NCBI RefSeq assembly: GCF_012726235.1
Contig: NZ_JAASAH010000016.1
Coordinates: 62,001-126,000, forward strand
DNA length: 64,000 nt
Direction: 5' to 3'
Source: Streptomyces sp. HNM0574
GTDB taxonomy: Bacteria; Actinomycetota; Actinomycetes; Streptomycetales; Streptomycetaceae
Below the pieces are notes generated by a model that was not told the origin of the DNA, searched no databases, and saw only the letters and a program-made list of their open reading frames with translations. This document shows, piece by piece, positions 51,456 to 60,406 of this stretch; position 1 is the stretch's first letter, and every line of letters starts with the position of its first letter. The position numbers were made by a program, and so were the translations under genes.

Positions 51456-54400
51456 TCAGCCCCCCGTCGTCCGCCAGCCGGTGAACTCGACGGTGCCGCG
51501 CTCCGCGCTGCCGGCGTTCGCCGCCGTCATGAACAGGCCCGCGTCCTGCGCTTCCGCGGCGGCGGGCAGCTTCGCCGAGCCGACCGTGCGCCAGCTGCCG
51601 CCGCCGTCCCGGGACAGCTCGCCGGTGAACGTCGTCCCCGCGCGCGTCACCCGCAGCAGTACCGGCGAACTCACGCCCGCCACCCGCCTGTTGGTGTCCA
51701 GCAGGCCGTCGCCGTCAGCGTCGTGGGAGAGGACGACGCCGTTGTCCGGGGTGACGGCCAGGTTGAGGAAGCCGGGGGAGCCCGGGGTCTTCAGCTCGTC
51801 GCGGACGATGATCCCGGCCCGCGCCCAGGGGCCCGTCGCGGCCTGCGAGGTGACCTCCACGGTGACCGAACCGCCGTCCCGCAGCGCGCCCGCGCGGTAC
51901 ACGGCGCCGAACTCGGCGGTGTTCCGCCACAGGTCACGGCCGCCCCCGTGGATCGCGAACCGCTCGCCCAACTGCCCGAACACCGCCTGGCTGTTGGTGT
52001 ACGTGGCCAGACCCTTCTCCAGCGGCCCGCCGACGAACAGCCCGCTGCGCGCCCGCGTCGTCACCCGCGGCTCGCCCTCCGGGCCGTACGCGACCTCCAC
52101 CGTGTACGCCAGCGGCTCCAGCGGCTTCCGCAGCCCCTCCGAGGGGGCCTTCACCCGCCAGCGCGCCGAGGTCTCACCGCCGGGCGCGACCCGGTCCGCC
52201 GACGTCGCGCCCCGGGGGTCGGCCACGCTGCGGGCGCGGTCGGTGCCGTGCAGCGTGAAGTCGACGCGGCCGGTGTGCCGCAGCCCGTTCTCGTTCCGGA
52301 ACACGGCGCTCAACTCGCCGGAGGCGCCCGGCGCGAGCACCTCGGGCCTGGCCTCGACGCGGAGGCTGCCCTGGTAGGGCGCCTTCGCCAGCAGATCGCG
52401 CGCCCGCCGCGCGGTGGTGTACGCGTCGCCGACGGGACGCAGCGGGTGTGCGTCGCGCTTCCGGGTCCACGGCTCCTCGACCGCGTACCAGTCGAAGGTC
52501 TTCGGTTTCCGCTGCTCGCGCAGCGCGTCCTCCAGCTCGTCCAGGTACGTCTGCCACTGCGGCAGGTGGAACTGGCCGATGAGCCCGTGCCAGTCGCGGT
52601 TGGCGTAGTTCGCGAGGTGGCCGCCGTCGGCGACGGAGCGGCCGGCCCAGGTGGTGATCAGCGCGCGGGCCGAGTGTTCGAGCTGCGCGCTCTCCTCCCC
52701 GGACGGGGCCGCGCCCGCCGCGCGCGCGTCCCCGGCGCTGCGCCGCGCCGCGTCGAGCCACGGGCCGAGCAGGAACATGCCGTGGGTGCCCGCGACGTCG
52801 TCGCTCATCCGCATCAGCGACAGCCAGAGCCGGCTCAGCCGCTGGAACGTCCCCAGGTCCCGCTCCTCGTACGCGGCGCGCAGCTGGCCGATCAGGAGCC
52901 AGGACCGGTTCGCCAGCGCCTGCCGCGCCACGTCGGCCAGGTCGTAGCGGTACGCGTCGCTGCCGCGCAGCCCCTCGCCGACGGAGAGCAGCCCGTCGAG
53001 CGCCGCGTCGAAGGCGGGCAGGTCGAACGCGGGGCTCTGGGTGGCGTAGTAGGTGCCGGAGCGGGCCGTCACCGAGGGACGCGCGGCGAAGATGCTGTCG
53101 TGCGGCCGCCCGTCCGCGCTGCTGATCTCGTACGCGGTGTCGCGCAGCGCGGCCGTCGCGCGGAGGGCGCCCGCGTCGGCGCGGCCGGGGCCGCTGCCGT
53201 AGCGCAGCTGGGCGTAGTCGGCGAACCAGCGCTCGCGGTCCACCGCCTCCTCGCGCCAGGCCAGTTCGCTGAACAGCTCGAAGGCGGCCGGGTCGCGGTG
53301 CGTCGCCTCCGGCATGTACGCCGTCCCGGCCAGCGTGCTGCCCGCGCGGTCCCGCCAGGCGGTGAACCGCTTCGTCCACATGTGCGTCTTGGCGCCGAGC
53401 GTGGTGCGCCCGCCGAAGTTCGGGATGGTGCCGAAGGCGTACGGGACGCCGCCGAAGTCCGCCTCCCGGTCGGTGATCCGCTCCAGGTCGGACAGGCCGT
53501 CGACGATCAGCATCCGGTCCTTGTGGGCCAGCGCGTCCAGCAGTTCGCGGCGCGGGTTGTGCTGCCAGCCGAGGATCACCCAGGTCGCGCCGGGGCGGGC
53601 GGTCTGGAGCGCCGACTCCACGGCCCGCGCCGCCTCGGCCACGGGCACCTCGCCCGGGTCGCCGCCCTCGTGCAGCAGGTCCATCTTGAAGTGGCCGATC
53701 TCGCCGAAGAGTTCGCGCTGGTGGGCGTAGAACGCGGCGGCCGTCTTCCGGAACACGGCGGTGCGCGGGTCGAGCCAGGCCGGGCGCGGCAGGCCGTTCC
53801 ACGTGCCCTGCGGCACCGTCGTCCCGCCCGGGTTGCGCTCGGCGAAGTCGGCGGGCACGGTGCCGAAGAAGCCGGGCAGCACCGGGCGCATGCCCAGCTC
53901 CCGCATCCGCGCGACGATCCGCTGGCCCAACTCGGTGCGCCGCTTGAGCAGTTGGGGACTGATCGGGCCGCCGTACCCGGACATGTTCTGCAGCAGCCAC
54001 CACGGCTGGTGCGAGGGGGCCGGAATCCAGCGGCGCACCTCCTCGTCGCCGTAGCCGAAGTCCCGCAGCAGCCGGTGGTACACCGCCTCCGAACCGGCCG
54101 TCACCAGCAGCTCGTTGCAGCCGTGCAGCGCGGCCACGTCCAGGAAGCGCTCCCAGTGCGCCCAGTCCGCGTACGGCGCGGTGTAGCCGTCGTGCGTGTC
54201 GTTGAGCGCGAACCGGTGCGGCACCGTGGCGCGCTGCTCGTGCGGGCGGGCCGGTGCGGGCAGCCGCGCCGGGAGGTCCGTCCGGCTGCCCGCCCACGAA
54301 AGGTGGGCGCCGCAGGTGTACTTGAGGTACCAGTGCAGCCCCGTCAGCATCGCGGCCGCCGTCGTCCCCGCGATCTCGATGTCGCCCGCGCGGCCCGAGA

Positions 54401-54698
54401 CGCGGAAGCGGTCACCGGGTGCGCGGCCGCCGCCCCCGTCACCCGAAGTCCCGTCGCCGCCCCCGCCGTTGCCGCGGCCGCCGTCGAGCGGCGCGAACCG
54501 GATCTGCCCGGCGTGGTCCGGCAGCAGCCGCGCCGCCGCGGCCTGCGCCGCCGTCGCCGGAGCCGCCGCCTCCGCCTGCCCCGCCGGACGCTGACGGGGT
54601 GGCGTGTGTGCCGACGCCACCCCGTTCCCGCTCGTGAGTCCGACCGTCACCGCTGCCGCGGCCCCGGCTCCCAGCAGATGCCGTCTGCTCGGTTCCAC
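51456..54698 (-). CDS. GH89 alpha-N-acetylglucosaminidase, Tat-exported
   Basis: 1080 residues from a GTG with a strong GGAGGAGAGAGG site. Twin-arginine signal (SRRHLLGAG, residues 4-12). A disordered Gly/Ala-rich stretch is followed by the NAGLU N-terminal domain (GLHWYLKYTCGAHLSWAGSRTDLP), the GH89 barrel (PWWLLQNMSGYGGPISP, FFGTVPADFAERNP, HFKMDLLHEGGDPGE with candidate catalytic Glu, WVILGWQHNP) and the C-terminal helical domain (WHGLIGQFHLPQWQTYLDEL). An extra beta region follows at 760-1080, ending in a laminin-G/DUF1349-like fold. It should release alpha-linked GlcNAc from glycans outside the cell. Confidence 0.85.
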   Translation of the reverse strand: MEPSRRHLLGAGAAAAVTVGLTSGNGVASAHTPPRQRPAGQAEAAAPATAAQAAAARLLPDHAGQIRFAPLDGGRGNGGGGDGTSGDGGGGRAPGDRFRVSGRAGDIEIAGTTAAAMLTGLHWYLKYTCGAHLSWAGSRTDLPARLPAPARPHEQRATVPHRFALNDTHDGYTAPYADWAHWERFLDVAALHGCNELLVTAGSEAVYHRLLRDFGYGDEEVRRWIPAPSHQPWWLLQNMSGYGGPISPQLLKRRTELGQRIVARMRELGMRPVLPGFFGTVPADFAERNPGGTTVPQGTWNGLPRPAWLDPRTAVFRKTAAAFYAHQRELFGEIGHFKMDLLHEGGDPGEVPVAEAARAVESALQTARPGATWVILGWQHNPRRELLDALAHKDRMLIVDGLSDLERITDREADFGGVPYAFGTIPNFGGRTTLGAKTHMWTKRFTAWRDRAGSTLAGTAYMPEATHRDPAAFELFSELAWREEAVDRERWFADYAQLRYGSGPGRADAGALRATAALRDTAYEISSADGRPHDSIFAARPSVTARSGTYYATQSPAFDLPAFDAALDGLLSVGEGLRGSDAYRYDLADVARQALANRSWLLIGQLRAAYEERDLGTFQRLSRLWLSLMRMSDDVAGTHGMFLLGPWLDAARRSAGDARAAGAAPSGEESAQLEHSARALITTWAGRSVADGGHLANYANRDWHGLIGQFHLPQWQTYLDELEDALREQRKPKTFDWYAVEEPWTRKRDAHPLRPVGDAYTTARRARDLLAKAPYQGSLRVEARPEVLAPGASGELSAVFRNENGLRHTGRVDFTLHGTDRARSVADPRGATSADRVAPGGETSARWRVKAPSEGLRKPLEPLAYTVEVAYGPEGEPRVTTRARSGLFVGGPLEKGLATYTNSQAVFGQLGERFAIHGGGRDLWRNTAEFGAVYRAGALRDGGSVTVEVTSQAATGPWARAGIIVRDELKTPGSPGFLNLAVTPDNGVVLSHDADGDGLLDTNRRVAGVSSPVLLRVTRAGTTFTGELSRDGGGSWRTVGSAKLPAAAEAQDAGLFMTAANAGSAERGTVEFTGWRTTGG

Positions 54699-54900
54699 GC
54701 CGTCACCTCTCTCCTCCGAGGGGTGGGGCAGCGTAGCCGCCCGTCCCGAACTGGTCGAGACCACCACTACCAGCGGGCGCCCCGGGCGACGGCGAAGGCA
54801 CGGCGGGCGCCCGGGGCGCCCGTCCCACGGACGGCCGCGCGCACGGAGGTTCGGCCGGGGACGGCCGCGACGCGGGCAACTCCCCGCGTACCGCGCGGCG

Positions 54901-55806
54901 TCAGTCCAGGTCCGCCTCGGCGCGCGCGAGCACCTCGGTGACGCGCTGCGCGAAGCGCACGTCGCACCGGTGCGGCACGCCCGTACGCACCGACTCGGCC
55001 AGCGCGTTCAGCGCCCGCGTGAAGGCGTCGGCCGGCTGCTCGCCGCGCTCCGGGAGCGTGGCCGTACCCGCCGCGCCGCGGAACTCGGCGGACACCCCGG
55101 CGCCCGGTGCCGGGACGCTGTGGCTGAGCACCGCCGAGCTCGAAGTCCCGTTCGTGTGCCGCAGGATGAGGTGCACCGTGTCGCCGCTGCCGCGCACCGC
55201 GCGCACCGAGCCGACGTCCCCGAGCACCGGCATCAGCACCGACAGCGCGTGCGGCCCGATGTCCCACAGCGCGCCCCGCTCCCGCCGCCAGGCCGAGGCC
55301 GCGTACGGGGAGTCGCTGCCGGCGAAGACGGGGGAGAGCCACTCGGCGCGGCCCACCGTCCAGCCGTCCGTCGCGGCCCGCGAGGTCGCTTCGGCGAGCC
55401 AGGCGCCGGTGGCCCGGGTGAAGTGCAGCGTGAAGAACACGACGGCGGACACGCCCGTACGCTCCACCGCCTCGGCCACGGCGCGCGCCCCGTCCTCCGT
55501 CGTCGCGACCGGCTTCTCCAGCAGCAGATGGCAGCCCGCCTCGGCCGCGCGCACCGCCAACGGGGCCTGGACGTCCGGCGGTACCGCGATCGCGACCGCG
55601 TCGCAGTCCGCGAACAGCGCGTCCGGGCTCGGGTAGGCGCGGGTGCCGAGCCGCGCGGCCAGCGGCTCCGCCGCCTCCGGACGCCTGCCCCACACGCCCA
55701 CCAGTTCCACGTCCGGGTGCGCGTGCAGCGCCGCGCCGTGCGTGTGCTCCGCCCAGTAACCGGTGCCCAGCAGCCCGTACCGCACCGGCCGTCCGGCGCC
55801 CGTCAT
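54901..55806 (-). CDS. Gfo/Idh/MocA family oxidoreductase
   Basis: 301 residues. NAD(P)-binding GLLGTGYWAEHTH (about 11-23), the strand motif ADCDAVAIAVPPDVQ, and the EKP motif (LLLEKPVATT, catalytic Lys). The C-terminal domain is compact. The ATG overlaps the stop of the isomerase gene by four bases (ATGA). Such enzymes act on sugars or inositols; exact substrate unknown. The GH89 gene downstream, 202 bases away, could supply sugars, but the link is weak. Confidence 0.85.
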   Translation of the reverse strand: MTGAGRPVRYGLLGTGYWAEHTHGAALHAHPDVELVGVWGRRPEAAEPLAARLGTRAYPSPDALFADCDAVAIAVPPDVQAPLAVRAAEAGCHLLLEKPVATTEDGARAVAEAVERTGVSAVVFFTLHFTRATGAWLAEATSRAATDGWTVGRAEWLSPVFAGSDSPYAASAWRRERGALWDIGPHALSVLMPVLGDVGSVRAVRGSGDTVHLILRHTNGTSSSAVLSHSVPAPGAGVSAEFRGAAGTATLPERGEQPADAFTRALNALAESVRTGVPHRCDVRFAQRVTEVLARAEADLD

Positions 55807-56177
55807 GCGAGGTTCTCCCGGTGACTGTGGCTGGTGTAGCAGCCGCGGGCGGTGTCCCGGATGTCGACGGAGAAGTGCACGGTGATCCCGGAAGCGGGCT
55901 TCACGTAGTCCCGGACGAGGGAGAGCACGGCGCGGGAGAGCTCGGCCTTCACCTCGGGCGTACGGCCGGACAGCAGGGACACCTCGGCGTGCACCATGGC
56001 GACGTCGTCGGAGCCGTCGGCGATCACGTGCTCGTCGACCTGCCGGAAGCGGGTCCGGCACCCGGCGACGGAGCCCTCGACGGTCCTGGCCACGAGCGGA
56101 TGGAGTGCGAGACCGAACCCCCGGCGGTCGAAGTGCTCGGCGAGGGAGTCGGAGTAGTCGACGGTGATATGCGGCAT
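55803..56177 (-). CDS. 5-carboxymethyl-2-hydroxymuconate isomerase-family protein
   Basis: 124 residues. MPHITVDYS at the N-terminus exposes the catalytic Pro1 after Met removal, the hallmark of the CHMI/tautomerase group. The body (ADGSDDVAMVHAEVSLLSGRTPEVKAELSRAVLSLV) matches the family, which in aromatic-acid degradation isomerises 5-carboxymethyl-2-hydroxymuconate. No other homoprotocatechuate gene is near, so the real substrate may differ. Overlaps the oxidoreductase gene. Confidence 0.85.
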   Translation of the reverse strand: MPHITVDYSDSLAEHFDRRGFGLALHPLVARTVEGSVAGCRTRFRQVDEHVIADGSDDVAMVHAEVSLLSGRTPEVKAELSRAVLSLVRDYVKPASGITVHFSVDIRDTARGCYTSHSHRENLA

Positions 56178-56440
56178 GGGGGCAGCGTAAAGGTTACGGA
56201 TCGGTCACCGGGGACGGGCCTCACGGCGGCGTCGGCCGCCGTCGCCCCGGCCGATTCCGCAGGTCACGGCGTCGCTGACGGGCACTCACGGGCGAGTGGA
56301 ACCCGTCCACCGGGCGCGAGTTCCACCGCACGGGCAACCGTGAGGAAACCCACCCCGGCCGGGAATACCGCCGCCGTCCGGGGCGAACCGTACGCGGGCC
56401 ACGCGCGTACGTGGCCCGCCCGTACGTCCGTTGACGGCGG

Positions 56441-56815
56441 TCAGCCCTCGCGGGCCGCCGCGTCGCGGACCGCCTCCTCGGTGCGGGCGACGTGGGCCGT
56501 CCCGTCGGCGGCCGTGATGATCGGGCGCTGGATCAGCTTCGGGTGCGCGGCGAGCGCCGCGATCCACCGGTCCCGCGCCGCCGGCTCCCGCGGCCACCGC
56601 TCGCGGTCCTTCAGCTCCAGCTGCTTGGCCGCCTCCTCCTGGGTACGCGTGATGTCCCAGGGTTCGAGACCGAGCCGGTCCAGCACCTCGCGCAACTCCT
56701 GCTCGCTGGGCGGGTCTTCGAGGTAACGCCGCTCGGTGTACGTCACGCCCTCCTCGTCGAGGAGCTGCTTGGCGCTGCGGCACTTCGAACACGCGGGATT
56801 GATCCAGATCTCCAT
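56441..56815 (-). CDS. ArsC/Spx family protein (arsenate reductase-like)
   Basis: 124 residues, thioredoxin-like fold. The N-terminal CSKC (residues 9-12) holds the reactive Cys of the ArsC family; the conserved Arg/Pro element is IQRPIITAADG. True glutaredoxin-linked arsenate reductases have a single Cys here, so the CxxC and the lack of an ars operon make another thiol role possible. It lies 67 bases from the divergent DinB-like gene. Confidence 0.85.
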   Translation of the reverse strand: MEIWINPACSKCRSAKQLLDEEGVTYTERRYLEDPPSEQELREVLDRLGLEPWDITRTQEEAAKQLELKDRERWPREPAARDRWIAALAAHPKLIQRPIITAADGTAHVARTEEAVRDAAAREG

Positions 56816-56882
56816 GGCACCGAACGGTAGCCCAGGCCCGGAGCGGCGGCCCGCTGTCGGTGCCGGGCCCTAGGGTGCCCGC

Positions 56883-57416
56883 ATGACCGCAGCCGCGCCC
56901 TGGACGGCGCCCGAAGTGCAGCCCGCAGCCCCCGAGTCCGTCGCCGGTGAGCGGGCGGCCCTGGAGGCCGCGCTCGACCACCAGCGCCGCGTCCTGCTCG
57001 CCAAGTGCGGCGGCCTCACGGGGGAGCAGCTGGTGCTGCGCTCGGCGGGGCGCTCCACCCTCTCCCTGCTGGGCCTCGTCCGGCACCTCGCCGACTGCGA
57101 ACGCTGGTGGTTCCGCCGCTGGTTCGGCGGCGAGACGGAGCTGCCGCACCGCTTCTTCACCGAGGACCGCCTGGAGGACGACTTCGACGCCGCCGAAGCC
57201 GCCCACGCGCCCGAGGACTTCGCCGCCTACGAGGAGGAGGTCACCGCCGCCCGCGCCGCCGTGCACGGCCGCCCGCTCGACACCGCCTTCCGCCGCCCCA
57301 CGGGCGAACCGGCCGATCTGCGCTGGCTGTTGCTGCACATGATCCAGGAGTACGCCCGGCACAACGGCCACGCCGACCTGCTCCGCGAACACATCGACGG
57401 CCGCACCGGCGAGTGA
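56883..57416 (+). CDS. DinB-like (DUF664) metal-binding protein
   Basis: 177 residues, four-helix bundle type. Three likely metal-binding histidines: one in LVRHLADCERWW, and two in the HMIQEYARHNGHADLLREHIDG region near the C-terminus. This family includes mycothiol-dependent transferases and isomerases in actinobacteria. Substrate unknown. Convergent with the TPR regulator gene, with 13 bases between stops. Confidence 0.85.
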   Translation: MTAAAPWTAPEVQPAAPESVAGERAALEAALDHQRRVLLAKCGGLTGEQLVLRSAGRSTLSLLGLVRHLADCERWWFRRWFGGETELPHRFFTEDRLEDDFDAAEAAHAPEDFAAYEEEVTAARAAVHGRPLDTAFRRPTGEPADLRWLLLHMIQEYARHNGHADLLREHIDGRTGE

Positions 57417-57429
57417 CGGGCGAGGGGCC

Positions 57430-59127
57430 TCACCCCAGCGCCGCCACCTTCTCCCGGTAGCCGCGCACCGGCCCCGCGTCCCGGTACGGCTCCAGCCGCC
57501 GCTCGAAGTCCCGTACGTACTCGTGCGCCCGCACCGAGCGCATCTCCGCGGCCTGCTGGGCCGCCTCGGCACCCAGCGTGCACGCCTGCTCGACCTCGCC
57601 GAGCCCCAGCCGCGCCGTCGCCAGCACCACCCGGCAGAACAGCCGGCTGCGCGCGTACCCCGTACCGCGCAGCTGGAGCGAGCGCTCCGCGTGCTGTGCC
57701 GCCGCGCGGTACTGCTGGAGATCGCGGTGGCAGTGCCCGAACTCGTCGGCCAGCTGCGCCTCGTCGAAGAAGCGCGCCCACGGCGGCACCTCCTCGCCCG
57801 GCCGCGAGGCCTCCAGCGCCCGCTCGGCCCGCGCCAGCGAGGCCGTGCACGCGCGCACCTCGCCCAGCACCCCGTGCCCGCGCGCCTCCGCCGCGTGCAG
57901 CAGGGCCTGGACGACGGGCGGGGCCGAGGTGCCCACGCCCTGCTGCGCCACCCGCGCCAGCTGCACCGCCTCCCTGCCGTGCCCGAGATAGACGGCCTGC
58001 CGGCTCATCGTCACCAGCACATAGCTGCCGTACCCGCGGTCCCCGGCGGCCTGCGCCAGCCGCAGCGCCTGCACGAAGTACCGCTGCGCGAGGCCGTGCG
58101 CGGCGATGTCGTACGAGGTCCAGCCCGCGAGCCGGGTGAGGTCGGCGGCGGCGCCGAACAGCCGCCGCCCGATCTGCTCCCCGTACACGCCGCGCAGCAT
58201 GGGCTCCGTCTCGTGCTCCAGATACCGCACCAGCGCCTGACGGGCGTGGCCGCCGCCGTAGCTGTGGTCCAGCGCGCGGAACATCTCGCCGACCGAGCGC
58301 AGCGCGTTGACGTCGCCCATCGTGACCCGCTGGCCCGGGCCCCGCTCCGTCCGCTCCAGCCGCGGCACCGGCCCGCCCGGGGCGCGTCCGGAGCCGGGGT
58401 GGCCGTGCCCGGCGAGCGGGCCCGCGCCGCCGCGCGCCTGCGTCGGCACCCGCAGCCCGCCGCCCTGCCCGGAGGGCCGCTGCCCCGCCCGGCCCGCGCC
58501 CGCGAGCCCGGCCCGGACGCCGGGACCGTGACCGTGACCGTGCCCGCCCGTGCCGTGGCCCTGGCCGGCCGGCGGGGTGGCGGAGCCGGCCGTCCGGCCG
58601 CCGGAAGCGGAGTCGCCGGCGCCGGAGCCGGCGTCCTGCGGGGCGCCCCGGGACACCCGGTCGTCGGGGCGGCCGATCAGCCAGTCCCGGCTGGGCACCA
58701 CCAGCCCGGCCGGGGTGAAGGCGATCTTCCGCAGCTCGGCGTGGCTGCCCGAGTCCTTGCGCCACAGGCCGCTGACGATGTCGACGGCCTCGGCGGGCGA
58801 CGCGGCGAACTCCAGCCCCGCGTACACCGGCGCGCAGGCGTCCAGCCCGAGGTCCTGCGCGGTCAGCCGGCGGCCGAGCCTGCGGGTGAAGACCTCGGCG
58901 ATCAGCGCGGGGGTCGTCCCGCGCGGCTGCTGACCGCGCAGCCAGCGGGTCACGGATGTCTTGTCGTAGCGCAGGTCGAGACCGTGTTCCAGACCGAGTT
59001 GATCGACGCGCCGGGCCAGCCCGGCGTTGGAGAACCCGGCTTCCGCGATGAGCGCGGCGAGCTGGCGGTTGGGGATGCGCTGTGGGGAGGACTGGGAAGT
59101 GGAGCCCCCAGTTCGTTCCATCGTCAT
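57430..59127 (-). CDS. TPR-containing transcriptional regulator
   Basis: 565 residues. The N-terminus resembles a XRE-like DNA-binding domain (RQLAALIAEAGFSNAGLARRVDQLG...DKTSVTRWLRGQQPRG, about 18-70). A Gly/His-rich low-complexity linker (about 170-270, with a GHGHGHG run) separates it from a helical TPR-like region (SRQAVYLGHGREAVQLARVAQQG, AQLADEFGHCHRDLQQYRAAAQHAERSLQLRG). This layout is that of Streptomyces pleiotropic regulators such as NsdA. ATG with GGAG 12 bases upstream. Divergent from lipB. Confidence 0.8.
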   Translation of the reverse strand: MTMERTGGSTSQSSPQRIPNRQLAALIAEAGFSNAGLARRVDQLGLEHGLDLRYDKTSVTRWLRGQQPRGTTPALIAEVFTRRLGRRLTAQDLGLDACAPVYAGLEFAASPAEAVDIVSGLWRKDSGSHAELRKIAFTPAGLVVPSRDWLIGRPDDRVSRGAPQDAGSGAGDSASGGRTAGSATPPAGQGHGTGGHGHGHGPGVRAGLAGAGRAGQRPSGQGGGLRVPTQARGGAGPLAGHGHPGSGRAPGGPVPRLERTERGPGQRVTMGDVNALRSVGEMFRALDHSYGGGHARQALVRYLEHETEPMLRGVYGEQIGRRLFGAAADLTRLAGWTSYDIAAHGLAQRYFVQALRLAQAAGDRGYGSYVLVTMSRQAVYLGHGREAVQLARVAQQGVGTSAPPVVQALLHAAEARGHGVLGEVRACTASLARAERALEASRPGEEVPPWARFFDEAQLADEFGHCHRDLQQYRAAAQHAERSLQLRGTGYARSRLFCRVVLATARLGLGEVEQACTLGAEAAQQAAEMRSVRAHEYVRDFERRLEPYRDAGPVRGYREKVAALG

Positions 59128-59367
59128 CAGCTTTTCGGTCTCCTGCCCTACGGCTTGCGGCAGACGCCGGGGCGCCCTGCGGAACGGCGCGAATGTAACG
59201 GCCCTTCGCACAGCGTTCGCCCTCTTCGTCGCGTATTCATCCGTACGTGTGAGTAGGTGACCGGCTGCGGAAGCCGCTCCGACCGGCCGTAGAGTTGCTC
59301 GCGGGCGCGACTTCCTGACGGCCGTGACCCGGCCGTGAGAAGTCCGGACGTACGGAGGAGAAGCTGC

Positions 59368-60273
59368 ATGGTTGAGACCGGAGCGGCTACGGGAGAGGGC
59401 GAGCTGCGCTTCGTTCACCTGGGCTTCGGCGATCACGCCGTGGAATACCAGGAGGCGTGGGACGAGCAGCGCCGCGTGCACGCGGCCCGGTTCGCCGACG
59501 AGGCTCCCGACACCTGTCTGCTGCTGGAGCACCCCCCGGTGTACACGGCGGGACGTCGGACCGAGGCCAGTGAACGTCCGCTTGACGGCACACCCGTCGT
59601 CGACGTCGACCGCGGAGGCAAGATCACCTGGCACGGACCCGGCCAGCTGGTCGGCTATCCGATCCTCAAACTGCCCCGCCCCGTCGACGTCGTCGCCCAC
59701 GTGCGGAGGCTGGAGGAGGCGCTGCTGCGCACCTGCGCCGAGTTCGGCGTCGAGGCCACGCGGATCGAGGGGCGCAGTGGGGTGTGGGTGCTCGGGGACT
59801 CGGTGGAGCGGCGTAGCCGAGATGCAGCGCAGGTCGAGGGTTCCGACCGAGGGACGAGGGAGGGGCACTCGGCCGGAGCGGAATCGAGGCGGAGCGCGAC
59901 CGACAACACCAAGGAGACGTCCGGCCTCTCCCTCGACTTCGACCCCCGGCTCACCCAGGAGGACTTCGACCCGCGGCTGAGCGGCCCCGAGTACGCGCCG
60001 TCGAACGCGGGCCAGCGCCGCGAGGACCGGAAGCTCGCCGCGATCGGCGTCCGCGTCGCCAAGGGCGTGACGATGCACGGCTTCGCGCTCAACTGCGATC
60101 CGGACAACCGCTGGTTCGACCGGATCGTCCCCTGCGGAATCCGGGACGCGGGCGTCGCCTCCCTCTCCAACGAGCTGGGCGAGCGGGTCTCCGTCACCGA
60201 TGCCGCGCCCGTCATGGAGAAGCACCTGCGGGCCGTCCTGGAGGAGGCCGTACCGCTGCCGCGGGCGGTCTGA
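59368..60273 (+). CDS. lipB: Lipoyl(octanoyl) transferase
   Basis: 301 residues. Moves octanoyl groups from acyl-carrier protein to lipoyl domains of 2-oxoacid dehydrogenases. Motifs: LLLEHPPVYTAGRR, GGKITWHGPGQLVGYPIL, EGRSGVWV, the catalytic Lys232 in IGVRVAKGVTMHG and Cys256 in VPCGIRDAGV. About 230-265 residues are usual. The excess is an in-frame segment between GVWVLGD and LSLDFDP (residues 147-184, bases 59806-59922). It lies in a loop, so the protein may still work. GGAGGAG ribosome site. lipA follows. Confidence 0.9.
   Translation: MVETGAATGEGELRFVHLGFGDHAVEYQEAWDEQRRVHAARFADEAPDTCLLLEHPPVYTAGRRTEASERPLDGTPVVDVDRGGKITWHGPGQLVGYPILKLPRPVDVVAHVRRLEEALLRTCAEFGVEATRIEGRSGVWVLGDSVERRSRDAAQVEGSDRGTREGHSAGAESRRSATDNTKETSGLSLDFDPRLTQEDFDPRLSGPEYAPSNAGQRREDRKLAAIGVRVAKGVTMHGFALNCDPDNRWFDRIVPCGIRDAGVASLSNELGERVSVTDAAPVMEKHLRAVLEEAVPLPRAV
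59806..59922. other. Extra in-frame segment in lipB
   Basis: About 117 bases, a multiple of three, rich in GAGCG/CGAGGG words and able to form small hairpins (CGGC-GTA-GCCG at 59809-59819; GGTCG/CGACC at 59832-59848). It adds about 38 residues (RRSRDAAQVEGSDRGTREGH and following) absent, as I recall, from other Streptomyces LipB. Typical of a small inserted repeat element, but this needs a database search. Confidence 0.5.
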
Positions 60274-60406
60274 ACCCCGCCGCACGGGGGCTGTCCCGGA
60301 CCGCCGCGTCCCCGCGGCCACCCGGTGACTTCCCCCTGATTTCCCCTTGAAGCACAGGCGTACCCTGGTGTGCGCCGACGAATCGAAAGTACGTAGGGAG
60401 CCGGAC

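Noticed and set aside
49230..54941. A 1903-codon open frame on + opposite the GH89 and sigma-like genes
   Set aside because: It is a GC-bias shadow: Arg/Gly/Pro-rich with no domain, and fully overlapped by two convincing genes on the other strand.
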